Of a stretch of 64,000 bases of DNA, positions 24,443-33,048 are shown piece by piece; position 1 is the stretch's first letter; every line of letters begins with the position of its first letter. This DNA is from Gloeobacter kilaueensis JS1. GTDB lineage: Bacteria > Cyanobacteriota > Cyanobacteriia > Gloeobacterales > Gloeobacteraceae. The notes below the pieces were generated by a model that worked only from the letters and a program-made list of their open reading frames with translations, had not been told where the DNA came from and did no database searches. The DNA is taken from assembly GCF_000484535.1 (NCBI RefSeq), contig NC_022600.1, forward strand, positions 558,001 through 622,000, in the 5' to 3' direction. Position numbers and translations under genes: made by a program.

Positions 24443-25093
24443 TCACTTCGGAAGCTGCTCCCTTACCCACTGACGGAAGGCTTTCAGCGCCGGACGTGTT
24501 CCTGTAGTTCGACTCATTTCTAAAAACCTCGAAATTCCCTCGATCACAGGGAAGTCGGGGAACGTCAAACTGACTGGGGACTCGACGTAATGACCGTCGC
24601 GTAGCACGTTGATTTGTAGCCCACCCTGTTCATATCGCCAAATCTCTGGCACCTGCAATGCTTCGTAGGCACTCAGTTGCGTTCTAGAAGTGAGATCAAT
24701 TTCCAATGCCAGATCCGGTGGCGGGTCCACACTCAGATCAATCCGGTCTCTGCCAATCATCAGGGCATGATTTTGAATATAGAAACAATCATCTGGCTCA
24801 ACGCCCACCTGCATCGCTTGCCGCTTGAGGGTAGTTGATCCTAACGATTCCCAATCCCTGTCAAGTTCGTCCAGTAATGTCGTGAGCAGGTAGGAGATAA
24901 CAACTTTTACCTGCTCGTGTTTCGGCAGAGGAGCCACAATTTCTAACGTTCCTTTAAAGTAAACCAGACGGCTGCTCCGGTGGTCGCTCAGTTCTTCCAG
25001 GATGTCCTCAAACTGCTGCCAGTTCACCTTTCGCAGGACAATTCTCTGTCCAGGCACCAGTTCGAGTTGTGTAAGTTGAAGCTGCACAGCCAT
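24443..25093 (-). CDS. Uma2-family (DUF820) putative endonuclease
   Basis: The 216-residue protein has the PD-(D/E)XK-like layout of Uma2/DUF820: W-Q-Q-F-E-D-I-L-E-E-L near the N-terminus, H-R-S-S-R-L-V-Y-F-K-G-T-L-E-I-V, H-E-Q-V-K-V-V-I-S-Y-L, then P-P-D-L-A-L-E-I-D-L-T-S and Y-E-A-L-Q-V-P-E-I-W-R-Y. The D-L-x-L-E-I core with following T-S-R-T provides the predicted catalytic acidic residues. This family is expanded in cyanobacteria, with unknown biological role. Start ATG 25093. It lies on the opposite strand from the duplicate fragment before it. Confidence 0.9.
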   Translation of the reverse strand: MAVQLQLTQLELVPGQRIVLRKVNWQQFEDILEELSDHRSSRLVYFKGTLEIVAPLPKHEQVKVVISYLLTTLLDELDRDWESLGSTTLKRQAMQVGVEPDDCFYIQNHALMIGRDRIDLSVDPPPDLALEIDLTSRTQLSAYEALQVPEIWRYEQGGLQINVLRDGHYVESPVSLTFPDFPVIEGISRFLEMSRTTGTRPALKAFRQWVREQLPK

Positions 25094-25183
25094 TGTCCGG
25101 TTTCATCCGCCTGTTCGGTTCAGAACTCCACTGCCCGAGTTTCCCAATGGTAGTTCAAGCTTACTGCAATGACTTTGGCACAC

Positions 25184-27325
25184 CTAATCTGCCTTTTGCC
25201 GGGTGGCAGCTAAATCGGACAGCAAGCGGTCGTAGTTGAGCCAGGCTGCCTCCAGGTCCGGTTTGCTGGCGAGCGCCTGCCGATAGCACTCGAGCGCTTC
25301 TTCCAGGCGTCCCTGTTGCTGCAGGAGGTTGCCCAGGTTGTTGCGGGCACCGGCAAAGTCGGGGCGGAGCTTGAGGGAGCATTCCAGATGTTTCTGCGCC
25401 TCCGCCAGGGCTCCCCGTACCGCCAGCAGGTGGGCCAGGGTGACGTGCGCCTCGGCCAGGGCCGGATCGAGGGTAAGCGCCCGCTCACAGTGGACCTCCG
25501 CCTGGGCGGTCTTATCCAGCGACAGGTACACCTGGGCGAGCTGGTAGTGGGCCAGTGCGTCCTGGGGTTTGAGGGCGATGACCCGGCGCAGGGCGGCCTG
25601 GGCAGTCTGGGTGTCTCCAGCCTCCAGGGCGAGCATCCCGATTCCTGCTGTGGCATCGGGGTGGTCCGGATCGTGGCGCAGTATCCAGGCGTAGATGTCT
25701 TTTGCCTGTTGCCGCCGACCCGCCTCGTGGTGGCGCGCCGCCAGTTGCACCGCACGGGGGATCGCTATTGCGATCGGTGACAAATTTTGACTGCCGGTAG
25801 CCGACACAGCAGGGGCAGGGACGTAGGCCGGCTCTTTGCCGCACCACTGTCCCAGGGCGACGGCGAGCTGCTGGATCACCCCCTGCCAGTCGCCGGGGGT
25901 GGACTGGCGAAACAGCCGCGCACTCGGATACCAGGGGCTGTCGGAGCGCTGCAGCATCCACCGCCAGTCCGGTACACAGGGCAACAAGATCCACACCGGC
26001 AGGCCCAGCGCCCCCGCCAGATGGGCAGTAGCTGTATCGACAGTGATGATGAGATCCAGCTGGGTCATCGCCCAGGCTGTGTCGGCAAAATCCTGCAGAT
26101 AGGGTCCGAGATCGACGATGTGCGCCCGGTAAGGCTCCAGTTCTGCTTTACCTGCCTCGCCTTTATAGAGGCTGAACCACGCAAGCTCCGGCCACTCCAG
26201 CAGGGGTGCCAATAGTTGCAGGGGACAGCAGCGCTTGCGGTCGTGGTAGCGCAGCCGGGTGGCAGACCAGACCAGGCCAACGCGCAAAGCGCCGGTAGCG
26301 CTCACCCGCCCAATCCAGGACGGATCAGCGGGAGCGGCGGGAGGGCGCAGGTAGGGCACCTGGGCCGGCAGCTCCGGACCAAAAAGACCGGGCAGACTGC
26401 CGAGGGGGGCGCAGAGATCAAAATCCGGCAGCGATTCTCCCTGCACCAGCAGCCCGTCGATGCCCCCGCAGGTAGAAAGCAACCGCCGCTCTGCCGGGCG
26501 ACAGAGCAAGAAGACGCGGCTCGCTCCCCGCCCACTGACTAAAGGCGCGTAGCGGACAAACTGGATGGTGTCGCCAAAACCCTGCTCTGCTACCAGCAGC
26601 ACCGCCCTGCCCGCCAGATCGCTGCCGTCCCAGCGCGGACGGCCCAGGATTGTCTCCGGCCTAGCGGCCCAACCGGTGCGCCACCGCCACTCGTAGGCTT
26701 GCCATCCCCGCTCAAAATCGCCCAATAGCAGGCGGAGGTAGGCGCAGTTGGCCTGGGCGTCCGCCAGATCGGGCTGCAGTTGCACGGCCTGTTCGTAGGC
26801 AACGAGGGCAGCCTGCGGGTCGCCCTGCTCTAATAGCGCGTTACCGAGGCCGTTGTGGGCCTCGGCGTAACCGGGGTCCAGGGCAATCGCCTGCCGGTAG
26901 CTGGCCTCCGCCCCCGGCGCGTCGCCCTGTTCTAAGAGCGCATTACCCAGGCCGTTGTGGGCAGCGCTCAACTGCGGATCGAGGGCAATCGCCCGCCGAT
27001 AGCCGGCCTCCGCTTCCTCGGCCCGGCCCTGGGCCTCCAGAACCACCCCCAGATTGTTGTGGGCACTGGCATCGACCGGGTGCAGGGCGACCAGTTGGCT
27101 GAGCGGTGCCTCGGCGCTGAAGGGATCGCCCTGCAAGTACAAAAGAAGACCCAGCCGATGCAGGGCGTCCGGATGCTGCGGTGCAGCGTCGAGGATCTGG
27201 CAGTAGAGTGCGCGAGCGGCATCCAGCTCGCAGGAGCGGTAGTGCGCATCGGCAGTGCGCAGCCACCGGTCCAGAGGGGGAGTGCGCGACGGCGACGGTT
27301 TACCGAAACCTCTGGCCCGCTTCAT
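25184..27325 (-). CDS. TPR protein with GT9-like glycosyltransferase core
   Basis: The start is ATG 27325 (MKRARGFGKPS); sequence upstream overlaps the receptor gene and is unlikely to be translated. The 713-residue protein has about four N-terminal TPRs (AEAGYRRAIALDPQLSAAHN type, to about residue 170), a glycosyltransferase domain (R-A-V-L-L-V-A-E-Q-G-F-G-D-T-I-Q-F-V-R-Y, then D-L-I-I-T-V-D-T-A-T-A-H-L-A-G-A-L-G, as in GT9), and more TPRs to the C-terminus (about 540-700). It resembles cytoplasmic TPR glycosyltransferases that glycosylate proteins. Its N-terminus shares K/R-A-R-G-F-G with the TPR-OGT protein at 33049-35226. It follows the receptor gene by 10 bp. Confidence 0.85.
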   Translation of the reverse strand: MKRARGFGKPSPSRTPPLDRWLRTADAHYRSCELDAARALYCQILDAAPQHPDALHRLGLLLYLQGDPFSAEAPLSQLVALHPVDASAHNNLGVVLEAQGRAEEAEAGYRRAIALDPQLSAAHNGLGNALLEQGDAPGAEASYRQAIALDPGYAEAHNGLGNALLEQGDPQAALVAYEQAVQLQPDLADAQANCAYLRLLLGDFERGWQAYEWRWRTGWAARPETILGRPRWDGSDLAGRAVLLVAEQGFGDTIQFVRYAPLVSGRGASRVFLLCRPAERRLLSTCGGIDGLLVQGESLPDFDLCAPLGSLPGLFGPELPAQVPYLRPPAAPADPSWIGRVSATGALRVGLVWSATRLRYHDRKRCCPLQLLAPLLEWPELAWFSLYKGEAGKAELEPYRAHIVDLGPYLQDFADTAWAMTQLDLIITVDTATAHLAGALGLPVWILLPCVPDWRWMLQRSDSPWYPSARLFRQSTPGDWQGVIQQLAVALGQWCGKEPAYVPAPAVSATGSQNLSPIAIAIPRAVQLAARHHEAGRRQQAKDIYAWILRHDPDHPDATAGIGMLALEAGDTQTAQAALRRVIALKPQDALAHYQLAQVYLSLDKTAQAEVHCERALTLDPALAEAHVTLAHLLAVRGALAEAQKHLECSLKLRPDFAGARNNLGNLLQQQGRLEEALECYRQALASKPDLEAAWLNYDRLLSDLAATRQKAD

Positions 27326-27335
27326 ACAAAAAGCC

Positions 27336-30098
27336 CTAGAACACGACCTCGACACCGGCTCGAAAGGTGGTAGGAGGCGAGAGCACACCGCCGCCGATAG
27401 CCAGGGTGCCGTCCGCCAGAATGCTGCGGTCGTTGAAGAGGTTGAACACCCCGCCGGTGAGGGTCAAACCGGGCACCAGCGGCACACCGAAGGTCAGATC
27501 CCAGCGGTTGTAGGGCAGGTAGTAGTGCGGACCACCGTCAGGGCGCGGCCTGAGACCCACGAATTGTCCTGTCAGCGCGACGCGGAACCCGCCGGGCGAG
27601 TTGTAGCGCAAAAGCACGTTGGTCGTATTGAACGGGACGTCCAGAGACTGGTAGTTGTAGAAGTAGCCCCCCTGAATGCCCCCGGAGCCGAGCGGCAGGT
27701 TCAGCCCGGTGGTGATGTCGGGGAAGGTGTTGAGCACCGGGTTGCCGACGGGGCGGGCATCGACGATCGAGTGGGAGGCAAAGATCTCGAACTGGGGCGT
27801 TACCTGCCAGTTAAAAGAAAAATCCCAGCCGGTGCTCAGGTACGACTGGGCGTTGACGTTGGTGATCAGGTTCTGGCAGGCCGGCACACCGTTGACTGTC
27901 GCCGGAATCGAGCCCACGCCGAAGCAGGGCGTAAACTGCAGCTGTGCCAGCTGCTCCGGGGTGAAGTTGGCATAGGCCGGGTTGTCGATTACCCCTTCGA
28001 GGGTGCTGATCTGGAGCGGTTGCAGGCTGATGGGCACGTTCTCGACGATGCCGTTGGTCAGTTGGGTGCGGTAGTAGGTCAGGCGAAACTGGGCGGAAGG
28101 GCCAAGGTTGAGATCGAAGCCAAAGTCGTAGCTCACACCGGTCTCGGGGCGCAAAAGCTGGTTGCGCACGTAATCTACCTGGCCTCCCAGATCGGACACC
28201 TGGGTGAAGCTGTAGCCGCCGTAGCCAAAAAGCTGGGATAGCCCCGGCGCTTTGAAGCTCTCGAACCAGCTGGCCCGCAGCGCCAGGATCTCCTGTTCTT
28301 TGGGACCGATGTTCCAGCGCAGGCCCGCCCCCGGCGTGGTAAAGGTGCCAAAAAAGTCGTCGGTGGTGATGCGCGTGCCCAGATCGAGCACGACCGCCTC
28401 ATCGAAGAAGCGCCACTGGTCGGTCAGGTAAGCCGACCAGCTGTTTTTATAAAAATCGACGGCGAAATAAGGCGAAACCACCGGCTGCGGCAGTGGCTGG
28501 AAGAACCGGTTGAAGGAGGTAAGCGGTTGCTGGTTTCCCCCGGCCCCTACCACCGGCGTCGCCGTGTAGCGGGCGTAGTTGTACTGCAGGCCCGTGTTGA
28601 ACGTGTTGGCGGGCGACACATCCAGGGTGTAGCGCAGTTGGGCGTCCACCAGATTGGCGGAGACCAGGCGCGTACCGGGGGAAGAAGGGTTGTCCGCAAA
28701 GCTGCTCGCCCAGGAACCCTGGAGGTTCAGACGGCTGCTGGGCGAAGGCTTCCAGTCGTAGTTGAGCGCCGCTGTAAATTCGTCGAGAGCCTGGTCCCCC
28801 CGGCCACTGAGCGCCTGGTCCGCCGGGGTCGGGGTGACGTTGACATCGCAGCGGGTGTAGGTACGCCGCTCGGGGTTGTCCGAGAACGGATCGATGGGGG
28901 GCAGCAACCGGCCCCCGTCGAACAGTTCCAGCGAGATGCCGTAGTTCTCGGGCACGATGCGGCAGCGCGGCACCAGGTTGGGAGCGGCAAACTGGTCGCC
29001 GGTGCGGGAAGAAAGCTTCAAAAACGTCAGCGTCAGCGTATGATCGCTGCCCGGCTGGTAGACGAACTTAGCCAGAAAATCGTCGTTGAAGGTGTACCCG
29101 GAGCGAAAGGGCTTACTAAAAGAAATCGGTATCTGGTAGAGAACGTTGTTTAAGGCTGCAGCCGAGGTGGGCGTCGAAGGCGCGTCCGGCGGCACCAGCG
29201 CTTCGACACCGGTTCCCTGCAGGGCGATCCCCTCGCCCACCGGCTCCTGGTAGTAGGTGCCGAAGTAGTTGTTATAAGCGCTGCGCCGCTCGTAGTTGAA
29301 CTCATAACCAAAAAAACCCGCCGTGGTCGGAGCAAGTTCGTTGCTGCCGGTGAGGTTGAAGGTGTAGCGGCTGAAGCCGTAGCTGCCCTGTTCGCTGCGC
29401 AGCCGGACCCGCGCCGGTCCCTGGGGCACGCGGGTGATGATGTTGATCGCTCCGCCCACCGCGTCCGCGCTGTAGAGCAGCCCGGCTCCGCCGGTGATCA
29501 CCTCGATGCGCTCGATATTGGTCACCCCAACCCGACCGAGGTCGATGGAGCGGTTGTTGCCCGGACGGGTGGTCGGGCGGCCATCCACCAGCACCAGAAA
29601 ACGCCGCGAGTCCAGACCCCGCAAGAAGGTGCCCCGCTCGGTATCGATGCCGCCTAGAGAGTTGGTGGCAAAAAAACCAGGGGAGAGCTTGGTGAGGGCG
29701 TCGGAGATTGTCACCGCTCCGCTCGCCTCAATTTGCTCTTTTTTAATCTCGTAGCGCGTCACCGTCTCCCGCCGCTGGGGCCGGGTCCGGCGGGTGCCGG
29801 TCACCTCGACCTCCGCCAACTCCTCCCCCTCTTCTTCTGCCTGCGGGGCAGATGGCGTGCGCTGCTGGGCCGGATCGCCCTGGGCGGCAAGCAGTGCCAG
29901 CTCACCAACGTCGATGAGCGGTCTTGCCGGCATATTCAGATCTCCTGCGCTGCCTGCCGCCCCCCTGCGCAACTGCTCCAGGCGAACCACCCCTGAAGGA
30001 GTCTCCTCTGCCCAGGCTGCCGGGCTGAGCACCAGAAGCAGCAGTCCCAGCGGCCATCGCTTTTTTACCCCCCGCCTTCCTTGCACAAGATTTCCCAT
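27336..30098 (-). CDS. TonB-dependent outer-membrane receptor
   Basis: ATG 30098 follows GAGGAG at 9 bases and opens a signal peptide (RWPLGLLLLVLSPAAWAEE). The 920-residue protein has an N-terminal extension, E-V-T-G-T-R-R as a possible TonB-box region, a plug domain (DALTKLSPGFFATNSLGGID, RRFLVLVDGRPTTRPG, NIERIEVITGGAGLLYSADA, V-G-G-A-I-N-I-I-T-R) and a long beta-barrel ending in Phe (AGVEVVF). It imports a bulky ligand across the outer membrane using TonB energy. Ligand unknown. The downstream TPR-GT9 gene is 10 bp away, so they are probably one operon. A tandem repeat box lies about 105 bp upstream. Confidence 0.95.
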   Translation of the reverse strand: MGNLVQGRRGVKKRWPLGLLLLVLSPAAWAEETPSGVVRLEQLRRGAAGSAGDLNMPARPLIDVGELALLAAQGDPAQQRTPSAPQAEEEGEELAEVEVTGTRRTRPQRRETVTRYEIKKEQIEASGAVTISDALTKLSPGFFATNSLGGIDTERGTFLRGLDSRRFLVLVDGRPTTRPGNNRSIDLGRVGVTNIERIEVITGGAGLLYSADAVGGAINIITRVPQGPARVRLRSEQGSYGFSRYTFNLTGSNELAPTTAGFFGYEFNYERRSAYNNYFGTYYQEPVGEGIALQGTGVEALVPPDAPSTPTSAAALNNVLYQIPISFSKPFRSGYTFNDDFLAKFVYQPGSDHTLTLTFLKLSSRTGDQFAAPNLVPRCRIVPENYGISLELFDGGRLLPPIDPFSDNPERRTYTRCDVNVTPTPADQALSGRGDQALDEFTAALNYDWKPSPSSRLNLQGSWASSFADNPSSPGTRLVSANLVDAQLRYTLDVSPANTFNTGLQYNYARYTATPVVGAGGNQQPLTSFNRFFQPLPQPVVSPYFAVDFYKNSWSAYLTDQWRFFDEAVVLDLGTRITTDDFFGTFTTPGAGLRWNIGPKEQEILALRASWFESFKAPGLSQLFGYGGYSFTQVSDLGGQVDYVRNQLLRPETGVSYDFGFDLNLGPSAQFRLTYYRTQLTNGIVENVPISLQPLQISTLEGVIDNPAYANFTPEQLAQLQFTPCFGVGSIPATVNGVPACQNLITNVNAQSYLSTGWDFSFNWQVTPQFEIFASHSIVDARPVGNPVLNTFPDITTGLNLPLGSGGIQGGYFYNYQSLDVPFNTTNVLLRYNSPGGFRVALTGQFVGLRPRPDGGPHYYLPYNRWDLTFGVPLVPGLTLTGGVFNLFNDRSILADGTLAIGGGVLSPPTTFRAGVEVVF

Positions 30099-30203
30099 CG
30101 TGACTAACTCCTCAACGCACATACCACTACCACAATTGACACTCGCTCACAACACTATCAAAGACACAGAAACATTATTGCTCGACTTGTGAGTTGCTGT
30201 CGT

Positions 30204-30273
30204 TTTAACCTGGATTTAATCGTCTTTAACCTGACATTAACCTTCTCATGAATTTCTCATGAATTTCTCATAA
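30204..30273 (+). promoter_or_regulatory. Composite 11-bp-periodic operator resembling Pho boxes
   Basis: Four 8-bp units match the cyanobacterial Pho-box pattern PyTTAAPyPy(T/A): TTTAACCT (30204), TTTAATCG (30215), TTTAACCT (30225) and ATTAACCT (30236), spaced 11, 10 and 11 bp. They are followed by TCTCATGA (30244), TCTCATGA (30255) and TCTCATAA (30266), spaced 11 bp. OmpR/PhoB-type regulators such as SphR bind such direct repeats. It lies between the receptor gene (start 30098, minus) and the PEP-CTERM gene (start 30545, plus), so which is controlled is uncertain. A related but weaker array lies upstream of the PstS-like gene. Confidence 0.6.
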
Positions 30274-30544
30274 AACTCATTCTTGTGGCCAGCCCAGCAC
30301 CGCTGTATCCACGAAGGTGGGGCTTCTCAGCCTTTCTACCCAAGAAAGCCAACTGATTTTAATTGTTTCTCTGTGGCGCGCATTTTTCAATTTTCTGACT
30401 TTACTTGTTTGCGCTGTATGGGGTACAGTTTGGATCAGTATTCAGTCCGGGGCTCAAAATTTTTGTGTCTGTTCAAAAATTTATGTGCCTGCGGTCTGTC
30501 TTCAAGAGTGTCAAGACCGTGTAGTGTTTTGTCGGGAGTAGATC
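30274..30544. other. Intergenic region, no protein gene
   Basis: This 271-bp stretch between the operator array and the PEP-CTERM gene is AT-rich (TTCTGACTTTACTTGTTTGC). Apparent open frames in it lack ribosome sites and family features. It probably holds the 5' leader or promoter of the gene at 30545. Confidence 0.4.
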
Positions 30545-31294
30545 ATGCGCAGAATCGTCCTGTTTCTGTCATTGGCTGCCTTGCTTACGATCGCAAGTCA
30601 TCCAGCCCAGGCGATTGGGGTCGAGACCCTGAGCGAGGGTTTCGAGGATGTCAGTGCTCTACCGGGCGAGGGTTGGTCGCTTGTCAATCAGAGCAACCCG
30701 GCCTTCGATGACCCCACCGATCCGCTGCAGGGCTGGTTTCAGGGCACTTCCGACTTGTTTACCACCAGCGACGGACCCTCCAATTCCTACATCGCGGCAG
30801 ATTTCAGCAGCACCCCCGGCGATCCGTTTACCGGCGTGGGCACGGTCAACAACTACCTCATCACCCCAGAACTCGACATCAGCCAGGGGGGAGCCTTCTC
30901 CTTCTCCACCCGGACTTTCGTAGGCGCTGAGGGAAACTTTTCGCTCAACGTGCTGCTGTGTACCACCGACTGCAGCAACACGGCCAACTTCAACACCTCG
31001 CTGCTCAGCCTCTCCAACAATCAAGCCCAGGGTTCTTTCTATCCCGGTTCGCTTGCTTCCAGCGACGCCTTTGAGAACTTCTCGGTCGATATTGCTGCCC
31101 AGGCAAACGGCGAAGCAAGCCGCATCGCCTTTCAGTTCACCACCCCCGAGGGTGGCACCGCCAGCACGACCTTTCCTGCCGTCGGCATCGATACGGTGAA
31201 CTACGTTCCCGAACCCACGGTGGGAATATCCTCCGGGCTGCTTCTTTTGCTGGGTGGAGCTGCCCTGCGCCGTCGCTGGCGGCCCCGCAGCTAA
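30545..31294 (+). CDS. Choice-of-anchor-J-type PEP-CTERM exported protein
   Basis: A Sec signal peptide (RRIVLFLSLAALLTIASHPA) starts the 249-residue protein. The body resembles choice-of-anchor J domains: L-S-E-G-F-E-D-V-S-A-L-P-G-E-G-W-S near the mature N-terminus and N-N-Y-L-I-T-P-E-L-D-I-S, then strands and two cysteines in L-L-C-T-T-D-C. The C-terminus is a PEP-CTERM-like sorting tail, V-P-E-P-T-V-G, a hydrophobic helix GLLLLLGGAAL and the basic RRRWRPR. Such tails mark proteins for exosortase-type processing in bacteria with exopolysaccharide. It lies downstream of the operator array and is ended by the hairpin at 31314. Confidence 0.82.
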   Translation: MRRIVLFLSLAALLTIASHPAQAIGVETLSEGFEDVSALPGEGWSLVNQSNPAFDDPTDPLQGWFQGTSDLFTTSDGPSNSYIAADFSSTPGDPFTGVGTVNNYLITPELDISQGGAFSFSTRTFVGAEGNFSLNVLLCTTDCSNTANFNTSLLSLSNNQAQGSFYPGSLASSDAFENFSVDIAAQANGEASRIAFQFTTPEGGTASTTFPAVGIDTVNYVPEPTVGISSGLLLLLGGAALRRRWRPRS

Positions 31295-31313
31295 AGAGCA
31301 CATACGAATGAGT

Positions 31314-31347
31314 AGCCGTCCGGGGTTCGCTCGAACCCCGGACGGCT
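31314..31347. terminator. Strong convergent-gene hairpin
   Basis: AGCCGTCCGGGGTTC (31314-31328) is the exact complement of GAACCCCGGACGGCT (31333-31347), with a GCTC loop, giving a 15-bp stem. It lies between the convergent ends of the PEP-CTERM gene (stop 31294) and the PstS-like gene (stop 31353). No long T-run follows on either side, so it is either a factor-assisted, bidirectional terminator or an mRNA 3' stabiliser. Confidence 0.65.
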
Positions 31348-31352
31348 GCTAT

Positions 31353-32792
31353 TTAAGGGGAGGTGATGGCGCTTACGCAGGCGCGGGCCTGGGCGCGCAG
31401 GTCGTTTCGCTGCTGGATCGTGCTGCCGGTGGTCAGCACGACAAAGCCAAGGCCCTGGGCGACCTGATCGTTGGCACCGAGGCGACCGAAGGGAGCGTTC
31501 CCCAGAATGTTGAGAAACAGGCCACGGGCCGCATCTGCCTGATCGGCACTGGGATAGCGGCTATACAGCAGGGCGTAGGTGGCACCGACGATCGGGTAGG
31601 CGGCGGGGTTGGTGGGCAGCACCGGCAGGCTGGAGGGATTGACCTGCAGCACGCAGGGGTAGGAGGAGTTGGTCGCCTGCAGAGCGACACTGCCCAGGCT
31701 GGAGCGGATCGTCGAGACCACCGGAGCGACAAATCCGCCCCCCGAAGCGGGGTTCTGCACCAGGGCCGAGCGGGGAGCCGGTTGACCGCTGGGGGTGTTT
31801 GTCGAAAAAGGTGCTGTAAAGGAAGCTTCTGCGTAGCCGACGGCGAAGCTGGTGCTCGCTACGGTATTGACGATGCCGTCGTTGCCCGCGACGCGCACGA
31901 AGCGGGCTGTCTGGGGCAGGCCGGTCGGGAAGGTGTTGACCCCGCCACTCAGGTAGTAACCGGAGCCGCAGGCCGCTGCCAGGTAGGAGGTGAAGATGTT
32001 GGTGGTGCCGCTGCTGTCGGAGCGGATGATGACGTTGATGGGCCCGCTCAGACCGCCGGTGCCCTGGATCTGGCTCCAGTCGGTCAGGCTGCCGTCGAAG
32101 ATACCGCACAGGTCACTGGTGCTGAGGCTGAGGGTCGAAGTCAGGTTGTTGTTGTAGGCGAGGGCGACCGCGCCAAAGACGGTGGGCACCTGGATGGGCA
32201 GCCCACGGCTACCCTGGCGGTTTGCGGCGTAGCTGCTGAGTTCGCTGGAGCTGAGGGGCACGTCGCTGCCGGCAAAGAGCGGAGGGTTGGCTGTCGAGGT
32301 GGTAGGAAAAACCGCCGGGGCGGCGGTGCCGTTGCCGGGAGTGACGATGCCGCCGGAGAAACTCGCCGTGTACGAGCAGGTGGCAGAAGCCGAGGCGGTG
32401 CCGACAAAAACGGCGCGACCGTTGCCGCTGCCGGTCAGACAATAGTTGTACTGAACGGTGTTGGCGCGGGGAGAGCCGGTCGGGGTGGTCGGTTGCGTGC
32501 CGACAGCGCCGGTCTGGCCACCGGTATTGGCCGGGATGGCAATGCCGAAGTAGTCTGCGAAGCGCCGGTAGAACAAACCAGGGAAAGTGGCACCGTTGCC
32601 GAAGTACTGGGTGCAGTTACCTGGAATCGTAAAACCGCCGGAAGCGTTGGCCCGGCTATCCGCAGAGACGCAGGACAGCGATTGTGCCTGGGACGGTTGC
32701 GAGACGGCGAGCAGGCCAGAGGCACTGAGAGCGGCCACGGACAGAGAAAATGCCCATACCGAACGGTGACGAGACTTGATCTTTCTTGTCAT
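31353..32792 (-). CDS. PstS-family phosphate-binding protein
   Basis: The 479-residue protein begins with a signal peptide (VWAFSLSVAALSASGLLAVS, cleaved before SQAQ). It has PstS-type features: Y-F-G-N-G-A-T-F-P-G-L-F-Y (the G-A-T-F-P phosphate loop), F-A-G-S-D-V-P-L-S, D-L-C-G-I-F-D-G-S-L-T-D-W, and I-I-R-S-D-S-S-G-T-T-N-I-F (the SGT phosphate ligand). It is longer than classic PstS (about 320-370 residues) and rich in Ser/Thr/Gly/Asn. No pstCAB or phoU genes are near, so it is an orphan periplasmic binder. A -10 and 11-bp repeats resembling a Pho box lie upstream. Confidence 0.87.
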   Translation of the reverse strand: MTRKIKSRHRSVWAFSLSVAALSASGLLAVSQPSQAQSLSCVSADSRANASGGFTIPGNCTQYFGNGATFPGLFYRRFADYFGIAIPANTGGQTGAVGTQPTTPTGSPRANTVQYNYCLTGSGNGRAVFVGTASASATCSYTASFSGGIVTPGNGTAAPAVFPTTSTANPPLFAGSDVPLSSSELSSYAANRQGSRGLPIQVPTVFGAVALAYNNNLTSTLSLSTSDLCGIFDGSLTDWSQIQGTGGLSGPINVIIRSDSSGTTNIFTSYLAAACGSGYYLSGGVNTFPTGLPQTARFVRVAGNDGIVNTVASTSFAVGYAEASFTAPFSTNTPSGQPAPRSALVQNPASGGGFVAPVVSTIRSSLGSVALQATNSSYPCVLQVNPSSLPVLPTNPAAYPIVGATYALLYSRYPSADQADAARGLFLNILGNAPFGRLGANDQVAQGLGFVVLTTGSTIQQRNDLRAQARACVSAITSP

Positions 32793-32961
32793 ACAAAACT
32801 CCTCGTTGTAGCTGGGGTGCAGGTTGTTGCTCAGTAGCGGCAGGGTTCAGCAGGTGGCGATTACCTGGGCCGATTCAAAACCGCCTGCTGCCATGAACGA
32901 ACGCTGCAGGACGAACGTGCGGCAAAGACCGCTGGGGGTGCCCTTTAGAAAATGCAAGTAA

Positions 32962-33005
32962 ATAATAGGGTCGCCTGATTAAGAAAAGGTAATCGTTTGA
33001 TGAGA
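32962..33005 (-). promoter_or_regulatory. Putative Pho-type promoter of the PstS-like gene
   Basis: Read on the minus strand, TCTCATCA (33005), GATTACCT (32994) and CTTAATCA (32983) are each spaced 11 bp, and TATTAT (32967-32962) follows 8 bp after the last unit, the usual placing of a Pho box in front of a -10. The two middle units approximate PyTTAAPyPy(T/A); TCTCATCA matches the second unit type at 30244-30273. The matches are degenerate, so this is weaker than the first array. Confidence 0.4.
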
Positions 33006-33048
33006 ATTTGAGGGCTGCTGTGTCTGGCCCGGTCCCGACGACAACCAG

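Noticed and set aside
30283..30711. 142-residue open frame before the PEP-CTERM gene
   Set aside because: It overlaps the PEP-CTERM gene in another frame and has no ribosome site.
31353..32837. 527-residue plus-strand Gly/Ala-rich open frame
   Set aside because: It is the antisense shadow of the PstS-like gene (31353-32792); the minus strand has signal peptide and PstS motifs.
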